From Pontibacter sp. FD36 (GTDB taxonomy: Bacteria; Bacteroidota; Bacteroidia; Cytophagales; Hymenobacteraceae), in the NCBI RefSeq assembly GCF_015686655.1, contig NZ_JADPMP010000007.1, positions 186,001 to 250,000 of the forward strand: 64,000 bases of DNA, in the 5' to 3' direction. The stretch's first letter is position 1. Every line of letters starts with the position of its first letter. Position numbers and translations under genes: made by a program. The notes beneath the pieces are model-generated. The model was given only the letters and a program-made list of their open reading frames with translations. It was not told the DNA's origin and did not search any database. This document shows positions 42,746-51,347 of this stretch, in pieces.

Positions 42746-45712
42746 ATGAGCTTTAACGAACTGAATAGCGTTGAGCATTACATTGTTCAACAACTTAGTG
42801 GTATAAACTTGAACCACCGCAACTGGGCGGATGAGCAGGTACCTTATGGTTTTCAGTGGGTTTACATACCTGCTTCAGCCATAGCGCGTGGGGTAAACGA
42901 GGTGCTGGTGGAGAGCGAACTACGTGAGGCGCTTATTCGCATAAATCCCGAGATTGCCCAAAGACCCGAGCGTGCCGATGAGGTGATTTACAAGCTAAGA
43001 ACTATTCTGCTCGCTGTTAATCAGGTAGGGCTGGTAAAGGCCAACGAAGAGTTTACCAAGTGGCTCACAGGCGAAAAGACCATGCCCTTTGGCGAGAACA
43101 ATCGCCATGTACCCGTTCGTCTTATAGACTTTGACAACCCGCAAAGCAACAGCTTTGTCATCACCAACCAATACCGCATTCACCACCACGAAACCAAGAT
43201 ACCAGACATTGTGCTGCTTATCAACGGTATACCTGTGGTAGTGGGAGAGGCCAAAACACCTATCCGTCCGGCTATCTCCTGGCTCGATGGGGCCCACGAG
43301 ATTCACAACATCTACGAGAATGCGGTGCCGCAGCTTTTCGTGCCCAACATCCTGTCCTTTGCTACCGAAGGCAAAGACTTGTACTATGGCTCTGTGCGCT
43401 GTCCGCTGGAGTTCTGGTCGCCTTGGCGTCTGGAGGCAGACGAGGACGAACTGGTTAAAAAAATGGGGCTGAGCAAAGTAGGCAAAGAACTGACCGACCT
43501 ACTGCACCCCAAGCGCCTGCTCGACATTCTGCAGAACTTCGCACTCTACTCCACCGATAAGAAGAAACGCCGCATAAAGGTGATCTGCCGCTATCAGCAA
43601 TACGAGGGTGCCAACAAGATAGTAGAGCGGGTAAAGGAAGGCCGCCTGAAGAAAGGCCTTATCTGGCATTTCCAAGGTTCGGGTAAATCGCTGCTGATGT
43701 TGTTTGCCGCCCAGAAGCTACGCCGTATGCCCGAGCTGAAAAGCCCAACGGTGATCATATTAGTAGACCGCACCGACCTCGACACACAAATCTCTGGCAC
43801 GTTCAATGCTGCCGATGTGGCCAACGTGCAGACCACCGAGAACATCAGCGAGCTGCATGATTTGCTGGCGAAAGACACCCGCAAAATCATCATCTCCATG
43901 ATTCATAAGTTCCGCGATGCCAGGCCGAACATGAACACCCGCGACAACATCATTGTACTGGTAGACGAGGCGCACCGCACCCAGGAAGGCGACCTGGCCC
44001 GCCAGATGCGTGCCGCCCTGCCCAATGCTTTCCTGTTTGGCCTCACAGGTACGCCCGTTAACAAAGCCGACAAAAATACGTTCTGGGCCTTTGGTTCGGA
44101 GGAAGACGACAAAGGCTACATGTCGCGCTATACCTTTCAGGACTCCATACGCGACAAAGCCACACTGCCACTACACTTCGAGCCGCGCCTGGTAGATGTG
44201 CACGTCGACAAGGAAACAATAGACAAGCTCTTCAAAGACCTGAAAGACGAGGCCGCCCTGAGTGATGAAGAAGCCGATGCACTGAGCAAGAAAGCCGCAA
44301 AGATGTCTGCCTTCCTGAAGTCGCCAGAGCGGGTGCAGACTATTGTGGAAGACATTGTAAAGCACTACAAAGAGAAGGTGCTGCCGCACGGTTTCAAAGC
44401 CATGATTGTAGCCCCAGACCGTTACGCCTGCGTGCAGTACAAAGAGGAGCTTGATAAGCATTTTGTCACGGAAGCCAGCAAAGTGGTTATCTCCACCAGC
44501 GCCAACGACGACTTTGACTTCAAGCAGAAGTGGGCCATAGACAAATCGCAGCAGGAGAAGATAGTAGACGAATTCAACGACGCAAATTCTGCGCTCAAGT
44601 TCATCATCGTAACCGCCAAACTGCTCACTGGTTTTGATGCGCCCATCCTGCAAACCATGTACCTGGACAAGTCGCTCAAGGACCATACCTTGCTGCAGGC
44701 CATCTGCCGCACCAACCGCCTATACCCCAACAAGACCTTTGGCCGCATAGTAGACTATTTCGGCATTTTCGACGATGCCGCCGAAGCCCTGCAGTTCGAC
44801 GAAGAGAGCGTGAAGAAAGTAGTAACCAACCTGCAGGTGCTGCGCGACGAGCTACCAAAAGCCATGGCCGACTGCCTACGCCATTTTGAAGGCGTAGACC
44901 GTTCGCTGGACGGCTTCGAAGGTTTGGAAGCAGCACAAGATGCCATTAAAGGAGACGAGAAGAAAGATGCCTTTGCGGTAGACTACAAATACCTGACTAA
45001 GATTTGGGAATCCCTTTCTCCAGATGATGTGCTCAACCCATACCAGCAGGATTACAAGTGGGTGTCGCAGGTATACGAGTCGGTAAAACCAGCCGGAGAC
45101 AACATTGGCAAGCTACTCTGGTTCAGGCTCGGTGCCCAGACCACGAAGCTGATTCACGAGAACATCCATGTTGGAGGTATAGATGACCTAGAGGAGTTTA
45201 TCCTGGATGCAGAGGTGATCGATGACCTCTTCCATAACCCGAACTCCAAGAAGGTGAAGCAACTGGAGAAAGAGCTGATCAGGCGTTTTAATAAGCATGG
45301 CGGCAACCCCAACTTTAAAAAACTAAGCGACCGCCTGGAAGACTTGCGCAACAAAGCCGAACGCGGCCTTATCTCCAGTATTGACTTTATCAAAGAGCTT
45401 TGTAAGCTGGCGCAAGAAACTGTGCAGGCAGAAAAAGAGGTAGAATCTGTAACGGTGCAAAAGTCAGCCACAGCTGCCCTCACAGAACTGTTCCTGGAGC
45501 TGAAGACAGACCAGACTCCTGCCGTGGTAGAGCGCTTGGTAAACGACATCGATCAGATTGTAAAAGTAGTCCGCTTCCCGGGCTGGCAGACTACGGCATC
45601 AGGTGAGCGGCAGGTGCAGCAGTCATTGCGGAAGACGTTGCTCAAGTATAAGCTGCACAAAGATCAGCAGTTGTTTGAGCGTGGGTATGCTTATATTAAG
45701 GAGTATTATTAG
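42746..45712 (+). CDS. hsdR: HsdR, type I restriction endonuclease/translocase subunit
   Basis: 988 residues. N-terminal PD-(D/E)XK nuclease: PDIVLLINGIPVVVGEAKTP (about 153-172). SF2 motor: Walker A QGSGKSLLM (about 310), DEAH (about 405), the GLTGTP motif III and LLTGFDAP / QAICRTNR in the second RecA domain. C-terminal helical domain from about 820 that docks to the methyltransferase. HsdR pulls DNA toward the complex and cuts far from the unmethylated site. 10-base gap from hsdS; same operon. Confidence 0.96.
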   Translation: MSFNELNSVEHYIVQQLSGINLNHRNWADEQVPYGFQWVYIPASAIARGVNEVLVESELREALIRINPEIAQRPERADEVIYKLRTILLAVNQVGLVKANEEFTKWLTGEKTMPFGENNRHVPVRLIDFDNPQSNSFVITNQYRIHHHETKIPDIVLLINGIPVVVGEAKTPIRPAISWLDGAHEIHNIYENAVPQLFVPNILSFATEGKDLYYGSVRCPLEFWSPWRLEADEDELVKKMGLSKVGKELTDLLHPKRLLDILQNFALYSTDKKKRRIKVICRYQQYEGANKIVERVKEGRLKKGLIWHFQGSGKSLLMLFAAQKLRRMPELKSPTVIILVDRTDLDTQISGTFNAADVANVQTTENISELHDLLAKDTRKIIISMIHKFRDARPNMNTRDNIIVLVDEAHRTQEGDLARQMRAALPNAFLFGLTGTPVNKADKNTFWAFGSEEDDKGYMSRYTFQDSIRDKATLPLHFEPRLVDVHVDKETIDKLFKDLKDEAALSDEEADALSKKAAKMSAFLKSPERVQTIVEDIVKHYKEKVLPHGFKAMIVAPDRYACVQYKEELDKHFVTEASKVVISTSANDDFDFKQKWAIDKSQQEKIVDEFNDANSALKFIIVTAKLLTGFDAPILQTMYLDKSLKDHTLLQAICRTNRLYPNKTFGRIVDYFGIFDDAAEALQFDEESVKKVVTNLQVLRDELPKAMADCLRHFEGVDRSLDGFEGLEAAQDAIKGDEKKDAFAVDYKYLTKIWESLSPDDVLNPYQQDYKWVSQVYESVKPAGDNIGKLLWFRLGAQTTKLIHENIHVGGIDDLEEFILDAEVIDDLFHNPNSKKVKQLEKELIRRFNKHGGNPNFKKLSDRLEDLRNKAERGLISSIDFIKELCKLAQETVQAEKEVESVTVQKSATAALTELFLELKTDQTPAVVERLVNDIDQIVKVVRFPGWQTTASGERQVQQSLRKTLLKYKLHKDQQLFERGYAYIKEYY

Positions 45713-45753
45713 GAGTTATTTAAATCAATAAATTCTCGCCTGCTTATTATCTT

Positions 45754-46416
45754 ATGAAGACTTTTATCTCAGATTTGATCCCTAAGATCCAGCGTTATTC
45801 TCAACAATTGGATAACCTGACGCTGCTCACCAACCAGCATTGGGTTGTTGTTGATGATAATAATGATACGAAGCATGTTTACATATTCCGTAGCAATAAT
45901 GAACTGCTTATTTCTCAAAATGGTCGGGTTGAGAAAGCTAAGTGGGAGTACCTAGGTCACGATACTCTGCTTATTGATAGGAAGGACGAAAGTTATCTGT
46001 TTCGGCATGGTTTCTTTGATGAAAATGTACTAGCCTTAAAAACGGATGGTAATTCAGAATATGCTTTTTTAGTAAATGAATCTAAATATAATGGTCATCT
46101 TAATACGGCAGCAAAAGTCATCGATTTTCTCCAGACTAGATATTTTGTCTCACAAGACCAATTAACAATCAATTCTGCTTTAGAAACCATAACATCTGAT
46201 GACAATTCCCCGAATTGGTCTAAATCTGTCACCAACATTTTTAAGACTTCAAAAGGAAGATTAGAAATTCTAAAGAATTCCTCCGATTATGTTGCTTCAC
46301 GAGGTAATAGAGTGTTACTGAATGGGAAGTTAGCACCAGATGGTAAATATCAATTAGACTTCATGTGGTACATCCATATAAAAGAGGGCTTAATTATAAA
46401 GGAATCAATTTTTTAA
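45754..46416 (+). CDS. Unknown protein at the end of the type I operon
   Basis: 220 residues, no signal or membrane helix, AT-rich. The N-terminal half is a run of short strands (HWVVVDDNNDTKHVYIFRS, WEYLGHDTLLIDRKDESYLF, FDENVLALKTDG), with a helical middle and a final strand MWYIHIKEGLIIKESIF. No catalytic motif is evident. It follows hsdR by 41 bases in the same direction and may be part of the operon. I do not recognise a family. An accessory defence protein is possible, but nothing in the sequence says so. Confidence 0.6.
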   Translation: MKTFISDLIPKIQRYSQQLDNLTLLTNQHWVVVDDNNDTKHVYIFRSNNELLISQNGRVEKAKWEYLGHDTLLIDRKDESYLFRHGFFDENVLALKTDGNSEYAFLVNESKYNGHLNTAAKVIDFLQTRYFVSQDQLTINSALETITSDDNSPNWSKSVTNIFKTSKGRLEILKNSSDYVASRGNRVLLNGKLAPDGKYQLDFMWYIHIKEGLIIKESIF

Positions 46417-46472
46417 GTTTATACTGTTTAGAGTAGATGTAATTTTAGAATGAAAGTTATCTCTTGTTAAAT

Positions 46473-47333
46473 TTACTTAATCCGCACATTCCACGTCGCA
46501 CAATTCAACACCCCACTTTCCTCCGCTAAATCTGCACAATCCACAGGTATAACCTGACAATCTTTAAAGATTCGCTTCACCTCTTTCAATGCCTCTTTAT
46601 CCTCGGGCAAGTCAAACTGCGGAAACAGAATGACATCGCCGATCCAGGCGAAATTGATGTAGCAGCCGTGAGCGGTATAGTCACCGCCTTTGTTCTTCCT
46701 CTCCGAGTTTACAGCAGGGAAGTCTATCAGTCGGAGGTTAGTCTTTTGCAGGGCATTTCTATACCTGGTTTTCCAGTAGTCTAGCTCCTGGCTATAGTCC
46801 GCGACGAGCAAGGTATGCTCGTCAACGAAGCGCACCATACCGTCGGCGTGGCCTGTGAAGTCGTGAGGCTGGGAGGGGATAATGTATAGCTGTTTAACCT
46901 GCAGCGCTTGTTTTAACTGACTAAGTACCTCTTCTTTTGCTAGCGTTTTGTTTTCCTTAAATATATGCTCCGTCATCACCACGGCATTAGCAGCCCGCAC
47001 TACATTGCCGCCGTCCATTAGCAGCGGATGTTGCGTTGTGGTGCCTGACAGGGACGAACTTAAACGTACCAGTGATGTGTTGGTAATCGTATGGCGGTGC
47101 TTCACGTTATCGCACGAGGAAGGGTAGAAGGTGAACTGCACAAAAGCCTTGGGTGCAATCTGCACGGGCATATAATCGCGGCACCAGATGTCATTCGTGT
47201 TCTCGATAAAGCCATACGGTATACCTGCTTTTTTGAGTGCCTTCCCAAGGTATAGCCAAAAGCTTTGCAGCGCTGGTCGTTCTTTAATCAGGCTGCTGAA
47301 GTAAACGAAATTGGTATCGCGGTCGGTGATCAT
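46473..47333 (-). CDS. Agmatine deiminase / peptidylarginine deiminase (PAD_porph) family
   Basis: 286 residues, shorter than the usual 340-370 because the N-terminal segment before the first catalytic strand is reduced. All key motifs are present: NTNDIWCRDYMPV, LMDGGNVV, the catalytic His in FTGHADGMVRF, and the nucleophile Cys in LNCATWNV near the C-terminus. The family hydrolyses guanidino groups; agmatine to N-carbamoylputrescine is the commonest reaction. No N-carbamoylputrescine amidase gene is adjacent. It directly follows the defence island on the opposite strand. Confidence 0.9.
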   Translation of the reverse strand: MITDRDTNFVYFSSLIKERPALQSFWLYLGKALKKAGIPYGFIENTNDIWCRDYMPVQIAPKAFVQFTFYPSSCDNVKHRHTITNTSLVRLSSSLSGTTTQHPLLMDGGNVVRAANAVVMTEHIFKENKTLAKEEVLSQLKQALQVKQLYIIPSQPHDFTGHADGMVRFVDEHTLLVADYSQELDYWKTRYRNALQKTNLRLIDFPAVNSERKNKGGDYTAHGCYINFAWIGDVILFPQFDLPEDKEALKEVKRIFKDCQVIPVDCADLAEESGVLNCATWNVRIK

Positions 47334-47336
47334 GTT

Positions 47337-47363
47337 CAGATTTCTCCTTTCGTCGAAATGACA
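47337..47363. repeat. Dispersed Bacteroidota repeat fragment
   Basis: CAGATTTCTCCTTTCGTCGA followed by AATGACA. The same motif, slightly changed, is at 48086-48112, and a longer folded version is at 52101-52182. Short fragments like this are scattered through many Bacteroidota intergenic regions. Confidence 0.6.
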
Positions 47364-47374
47364 GGGTGGGGGAT

Positions 47375-47680
47375 TTACAAAATCGAGCTGATGATCAGTT
47401 GATCGCCGCCTTCCTTGCCGATCTTGTTCAGCTTTATTTCTTCGACGCTTTCTGTTGGGGCTTCGTGTAAGGCTTTAATATAAGCTTCCAGCTCTTCCTG
47501 CGTTTCGAAAAGCGCATGTACTTCTTCTTGCCGCTGGCTAAGCGTTTTCACGGCATCACTGGTCAGACTGTAGAGTTTCCAGGCGCGAAAACGTCCGGAA
47601 TAGCACTCGTAGCCACCAATGCACACATAGGCGTAATAGTCGCGGTTCCAGTCGAAGTCTTTTATAGATACTTGTGCCAT
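47375..47680 (-). CDS. Hypothetical small protein
   Basis: 101 residues, no signal. MAQVSIKDFDWNRDYYAYVC, then an aromatic segment (YECYSGRFRAWKLYSLTSD) and a charged helix (QRQEEVHALFETQEELEAYI). No family recognised. It sits upstream of the deiminase gene on the same strand with 41 bases and a repeat between them, so a shared transcript is possible. Probably cytoplasmic. Confidence 0.55.
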   Translation of the reverse strand: MAQVSIKDFDWNRDYYAYVCIGGYECYSGRFRAWKLYSLTSDAVKTLSQRQEEVHALFETQEELEAYIKALHEAPTESVEEIKLNKIGKEGGDQLIISSIL

Positions 47681-47861
47681 TTTTTGTTCTTAAGGAGGGT
47701 TTATGTACATTCATGCTTACCAAAGCATAACTTGTTCAATATATAGAAATTTCTGTATAAATCCTGCTGTGACGGATCCTTTTACCGGAAAGTATTAAAC
47801 CTGTAGGAGCAGGGTATGCATATGAACCACATGCCCATTTTAGAACCTTAAAACACACGAT

Positions 47862-48059
47862 ATGCGCAAGCAAACACACAGCTTCCCAGCCTTGATTTCT
47901 TTCTTCATTCCGGGCTTAGGCCAGCTCATTAAAGGCCATATTCTGAAGGGAATATTTATCTGGATCTTAGGCGGGATTCTGACTTTCTTTTTCTGGTGGA
48001 CGATCATCATCCCTTTCATTCTGTGGGCCTGGAATGTGTACGATGCCTATAATTCGTAA
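47862..48059 (+). CDS. Small membrane protein, TM2-like
   Basis: 65 residues. FPALISFFIPGLGQLIKGH, then two hydrophobic helices (GIFIWILGGILTFFFWW and IIPFILWAWNVYDAY). The GLGQ...KG loop and the final WNVYDAY resemble the TM2-domain and related 'double-helix' families. Function unknown. No partner gene is evident. Confidence 0.65.
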   Translation: MRKQTHSFPALISFFIPGLGQLIKGHILKGIFIWILGGILTFFFWWTIIIPFILWAWNVYDAYNS

Positions 48060-48085
48060 TCCTTCAAGTGATTACATAACATATT

Positions 48086-48112
48086 CAGATTTCTCCTTTT
48101 GTCGAAAAGACA
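48086..48112. repeat. Dispersed Bacteroidota repeat fragment
   Basis: CAGATTTCTCCTTTTGTCGA followed by AAAGACA; same element as 47337-47363 with a few changes. It lies just before the RidA-like gene. Confidence 0.55.
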
Positions 48113-48175
48113 AACTGGAGGTAACAATGCTGATGATCCAATATTGATTCTGAGATGATAACTTATCCTACAGGT

Positions 48176-48691
48176 ATGAAAACACTATTGCTGATGCTGA
48201 TGTGCTTTACCTCGTTTGTGGCTTTTGCGCAGTCACCCGAAGAGAAGCTAGCGCAACTGAATATCCAACTGCCGCAAGTGCCGCCCGCCGGAGGCAGTTT
48301 TGTAGACGCTGTAAAAGTTGGAAATCTGATTTACCTGTCGGGCAAAGGTCCGCGGAACAGCAAGGGGGAGTACATCAAGGGCAAGCTGGGCCAGGACCTG
48401 ACCGTGGAGCAGGGCTATGAAGCGGCAAGGTTGGTTGCCCTGCTGCAACTGGCGGTACTGAAAAGAGAACTGGGTGACTTGAAGCGGGTAAAGCGCATTG
48501 TGAAAGTGAACGGGTATGTGAATTCGGCTGCGACCTTTTATGACCAACCGAAAGTGATCAATGGATATTCCGATGTGATGATCGCAGTTTTTGGAGACAT
48601 GGGCAAACATGCGCGGACTGCGGTAGGTACCAATGCGCTTCCGTTTAATATGGCAGTAGAAGTAGAAATGATCGTGGAAGTAGAAGATTAG
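48176..48691 (+). CDS. Exported RidA-family protein
   Basis: 171 residues from the ATG at 48176, chosen for the signal peptide MKTLLLMLMCFTSFVAFAQS. The rest is a RidA/YjgF/YER057c fold: GNLIYLSGKGPRNSKG, VKRIVKVNGYVNSAATFYDQ and ARTAVGTNALPFNMAVEVEM. RidA enzymes deaminate reactive enamine/imine intermediates in the cytoplasm. The Arg usually needed for catalysis appears as the R of ARTAVGTNALP. A secreted form would act on something in the periplasm; the substrate is unknown. Confidence 0.85.
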   Translation: MKTLLLMLMCFTSFVAFAQSPEEKLAQLNIQLPQVPPAGGSFVDAVKVGNLIYLSGKGPRNSKGEYIKGKLGQDLTVEQGYEAARLVALLQLAVLKRELGDLKRVKRIVKVNGYVNSAATFYDQPKVINGYSDVMIAVFGDMGKHARTAVGTNALPFNMAVEVEMIVEVED

Positions 48692-48750
48692 CTGCCCGTA
48701 TCATGTCCGCGTATAACTTGTAAATCACAGTTACCGATCACGTTGCGTGC

Positions 48751-48770
48751 GGACAGGTCGCGACCTGTCC
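48751..48770 (+). repeat. REP palindrome, copy 1 (upstream of RAYT)
   Basis: Perfect palindrome GGACAGGTCGCGACCTGTCC. Left flank GCGTGC, right flank CTACGA. It is inverted relative to copy 4; with flanks the pair forms an inverted repeat of about 40 bases around the transposase gene. Confidence 0.88.
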
Positions 48771-48801
48771 CTACGAGTGGGAATGACCGTATACCTGTTT
48801 T

Positions 48802-49446
48802 ATGGCTTTACCGGATCGGAAACGGAACAGGATGATGGGGTATAATTACAGCAAAGAAGGGCTGTATTTTGTTACTTCCTGTGTGCATGAGCAGGCCTGT
48901 GTTTTTGGGGTTGTTATGGATGGGGAAATGCAACTGAATGCATGTGGCCGTATTGCTGAAAAACAATGGCATTGGCTGTCGGAACAGTATCCGTATACCT
49001 TTGTACATGCCTTCGTGGTAATGCCGAATCATGTGCATGCCATTATCGAAATAGAACAGGCGTTCGTAGGGACAGGTCGCGACCTGTCCGCACATACCGC
49101 GAACCTGTCCCCACATTCCACAATTCCTTCCGCACATTTCCCCGGCGACTCATATACCACGAACCAATCTGCACAAGAACGATTATCCATGCACGATCTG
49201 GACAGGTCTGGGAACGATTCGGACAGGTCGCGACCTGTCCCTACGAGGGTAAAATCAATATCGGAATTGATGGGTGCTTACAAGACGACGACATCCAAAA
49301 TGATACGGCTGGCTGGTCTTCAGGACTTTGCCTGGCAGCGTTCTTTTCATGATCACATTATCCGGCACGAAAAGGCTTATCGGCAGATTGAACAATACAT
49401 TCACAACAATCCCGCCCTCTGGGACAACGATGTATTTTACCAGTAA
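48802..49446 (+). CDS. REP-associated tyrosine transposase (RAYT, Y1/TnpA-REP)
   Basis: 214 residues. The HUH motif is MPNHVHAI (His77, His79), preceded by the strand YFVTSCVHEQ. The C-terminal part has WQRSFHDHIIRHEKAYRQIEQYIHNNP (ends WQRSFHDH and EQYIHNNP), including the Tyr region used by Y1 enzymes. RAYTs nick and move REP sequences as single strands. The frame carries a segment (about residues 90-147) made of two REP copies that standard RAYTs lack, inserted in the loop between the HUH motif and the KSISELMGAYKT helix. The frame is kept, so the enzyme may still be active. Confidence 0.9.
   Translation: MALPDRKRNRMMGYNYSKEGLYFVTSCVHEQACVFGVVMDGEMQLNACGRIAEKQWHWLSEQYPYTFVHAFVVMPNHVHAIIEIEQAFVGTGRDLSAHTANLSPHSTIPSAHFPGDSYTTNQSAQERLSMHDLDRSGNDSDRSRPVPTRVKSISELMGAYKTTTSKMIRLAGLQDFAWQRSFHDHIIRHEKAYRQIEQYIHNNPALWDNDVFYQ
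49070..49089 (+). repeat. REP palindrome, copy 2 (inside RAYT gene)
   Basis: Same 20-base palindrome, with TAG on its left and GCACA on its right (copy-4 orientation). It is translated as part of VGTGRDLSAHT. Confidence 0.88.
49221..49240 (+). repeat. REP palindrome, copy 3 (inside RAYT gene)
   Basis: Same palindrome in copy-1 orientation (right flank CTACGAG). It is translated in a different frame from copy 2, as DRSRPVP. Copies 2 and 3 form an inverted pair within the gene; more degenerate GACAGG pieces lie between them. Confidence 0.88.
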
Positions 49447-49467
49447 CCTAACCCATCAACCTTGTAG

Positions 49468-49487
49468 GGACAGGTCGCGACCTGTCC
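49468..49487 (+). repeat. REP palindrome, copy 4 (downstream of RAYT)
   Basis: Same palindrome, left flank TGTAG, right flank GCACGCATTGTGACCGG. The reverse complement of this flank matches the left flank of copy 1 (CCGATCACGTTGCGTGC) with few changes. Confidence 0.88.
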
Positions 49488-49529
49488 GCACGCATTGTGA
49501 CCGGCTAATCGCTCAACGGTAGCGCTTCG

Positions 49530-50333
49530 CTATACCTGCTCCCGCACCGCTTTCCCATACCTGAAAAACACGAGCACAACCACCAGGGCCACTACTGCCA
49601 GGCTGATCCAGGCGGTTGTGATGATCTGCGGGCTCTCCGCTGCATTCAGCTCGCGGTGCTTGAGGATGATGCCGTAGAGCGCCCATATACCGACCAGGCC
49701 CACAAAGGGATTGGTTCGGCTGAAGACCACAAACACGACGATCAGGGTCGCTGCTACGATCATGATCATCGCCCAAATTCCTTCGCTCACTCCAAAACCA
49801 TCCCATCCTAAACCCACCAAAGCAGAGCTGATGTTGGCGACCGTCGCGATGATGATCCAGCCAAAGTAAAGGCTCAGCGGTACCTGCGTAAACCAGCGGG
49901 ATGCAGCCGAGCGGCTCGTGTCAAAGATGCCCAGTCGTATGTGAATGGCCAGCAGCGTGACCAGCTGGATCAGGATCAGCACGACTGAAAGCACCAGCTG
50001 CTCACTTACCCAGGCGATGGTCCAGGCGCCTGTGGCCAGGTTGTTTAGCATGAACAGGAAGCCGAGTCGCTTCAGGTCTACATTGGCTTCGTGCAGGGCA
50101 GGTTCTTTAAAAGCTTTGACGATGTGGTAAATGCAAAAGGCGGAGAGGGCCAGGTAGATGACGCCCCAGATCGAGAAGGTGATTCCCGCCGGAGTAAAAA
50201 GCGCCGGATATTTCGCCGACACCTCGCCAATGGTCTGGCTATTGAAAAGCTCCAACTGCGTGAGTTGCGAGGGCACCAGGTGCAGCAGAAAAAACACGGT
50301 GTTCAGGATGGCAAGTGTCTTGACGTTTTTCAT
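49530..50333 (-). CDS. TspO/MBR-like tryptophan-rich membrane protein
   Basis: 267 residues and about seven to eight hydrophobic helices. FTPAGITFSIWGVIYLAL and VPLSLYFGWIIIATVANIS follow the TspO/MBR pattern (the P-x-x-x-F-x-x-W-x-x-I/L-Y motif), though the protein is longer than the 160-residue core family. TspO proteins bind tetrapyrroles and sterols and are linked to stress or light in some bacteria. Substrate unknown. It stands alone, divergent from the SDR gene. Confidence 0.7.
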   Translation of the reverse strand: MKNVKTLAILNTVFFLLHLVPSQLTQLELFNSQTIGEVSAKYPALFTPAGITFSIWGVIYLALSAFCIYHIVKAFKEPALHEANVDLKRLGFLFMLNNLATGAWTIAWVSEQLVLSVVLILIQLVTLLAIHIRLGIFDTSRSAASRWFTQVPLSLYFGWIIIATVANISSALVGLGWDGFGVSEGIWAMIMIVAATLIVVFVVFSRTNPFVGLVGIWALYGIILKHRELNAAESPQIITTAWISLAVVALVVVLVFFRYGKAVREQV

Positions 50334-50466
50334 GGGGTGAAATGCCTTTTTATTCTTTTTCTCTCTCTACGCATGAAGCCCTCTTTCAGCCAAAAAGCCT
50401 CTTTTTTCGTTATGCTTAGCTGATAGCTATTTCTATACCTGGATAGGTATATTGCAAAACGAAACT

Positions 50467-51306
50467 ATGACAAAAGACCTCAACGGCAAAACCATCATCA
50501 TCACAGGCGGAAGCTCCGGCATTGGCGCGGCTGCCGCCCGGATCCTGCGCCAAAGGGGAGCGCAGGTGGTGATCACAGGGCGCTCCGACGAAACCAAAAG
50601 ACTGGCAGAAGAGATCGGGTGCGACTATTACCTGGTGGACTTTACCCGCTTTGCAGAAGTGCGTGCGTTTGCGCAAAAGCTGCTGGAGCAGTATCCCCGC
50701 ATCGATGTGCTGGTCAACAACGTGGGTGGGATCATAGCCGACAGACGTATGACCGCAGATGGCCACGAAATGACGCTGCAGGTAAATCACCTGTCCGGCT
50801 TCCTGCTGACGCACCTGCTGCAGGAGCAGCTGGAAGCCTCGAAGGCGATCGTGATCAATACCTCCAGTGCGGCCAATCTGATGGGCCGTATCAACTTCGA
50901 TGACCTCGAAAGCCAAAAGAACTACAAAAGCTTCCGGGCCTACGGCGCAGCCAAGCTGATGAACATACTGCATGCTGCCGAGATCAGCAGACGTTTCAAA
51001 GGCGTGTGGGCCGCTTCTTTTCACCCGGGTGTAGTGGAAACTGGTTTTGCACGGGAAGGAGGGAGCACGGTCAAGTGGCTGTATGAGTCTACTGTCAAAC
51101 GCTTTTTTATGATCACTCCCGAACAGGGAGCCGATACCCTGATCTGGCTCATCAGCACGACGCCGGGCAAGGACTGGCAGGATGGGCAGTACTATTACAA
51201 ACGCCGACCCGGTCGTAAGAATCCGCAGGTAGCCGCAGGTATAGCCAGCAAACTGTGGGAGGTATCGGAGCAACTGACCGGCGCTAATAAGCCCGAACAG
51301 GTATAG
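50467..51306 (+). CDS. Short-chain dehydrogenase/reductase
   Basis: 279 residues from the ATG at 50467; five codons more are open with a TTG start. NADPH motif TGGSSGIG (about 15-22), NNVGG, the catalytic Ser in NTSSAAN and the Tyr-x-x-x-Lys in YGAAK. The loop FHPGVVETGF is also typical. The length matches the retinol-dehydrogenase-like SDR group. The substrate cannot be inferred. It probably forms an operon with the next gene. Confidence 0.9.
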   Translation: MTKDLNGKTIIITGGSSGIGAAAARILRQRGAQVVITGRSDETKRLAEEIGCDYYLVDFTRFAEVRAFAQKLLEQYPRIDVLVNNVGGIIADRRMTADGHEMTLQVNHLSGFLLTHLLQEQLEASKAIVINTSSAANLMGRINFDDLESQKNYKSFRAYGAAKLMNILHAAEISRRFKGVWAASFHPGVVETGFAREGGSTVKWLYESTVKRFFMITPEQGADTLIWLISTTPGKDWQDGQYYYKRRPGRKNPQVAAGIASKLWEVSEQLTGANKPEQV

Positions 51307-51347
51307 CAGGTATAGCATTTAAGTTGAACAGAAAAACGAATCAAGAT

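Noticed and set aside
48751..49487. Possible CRISPR-like array from repeated palindromes
   Set aside because: The copies alternate in orientation, spacings are unequal, two are inside a gene, and a RAYT explains them as REPs. No cas genes are present.
50416..51318. 300-codon minus-strand frame over the SDR gene
   Set aside because: Antisense to an SDR with all its catalytic motifs.
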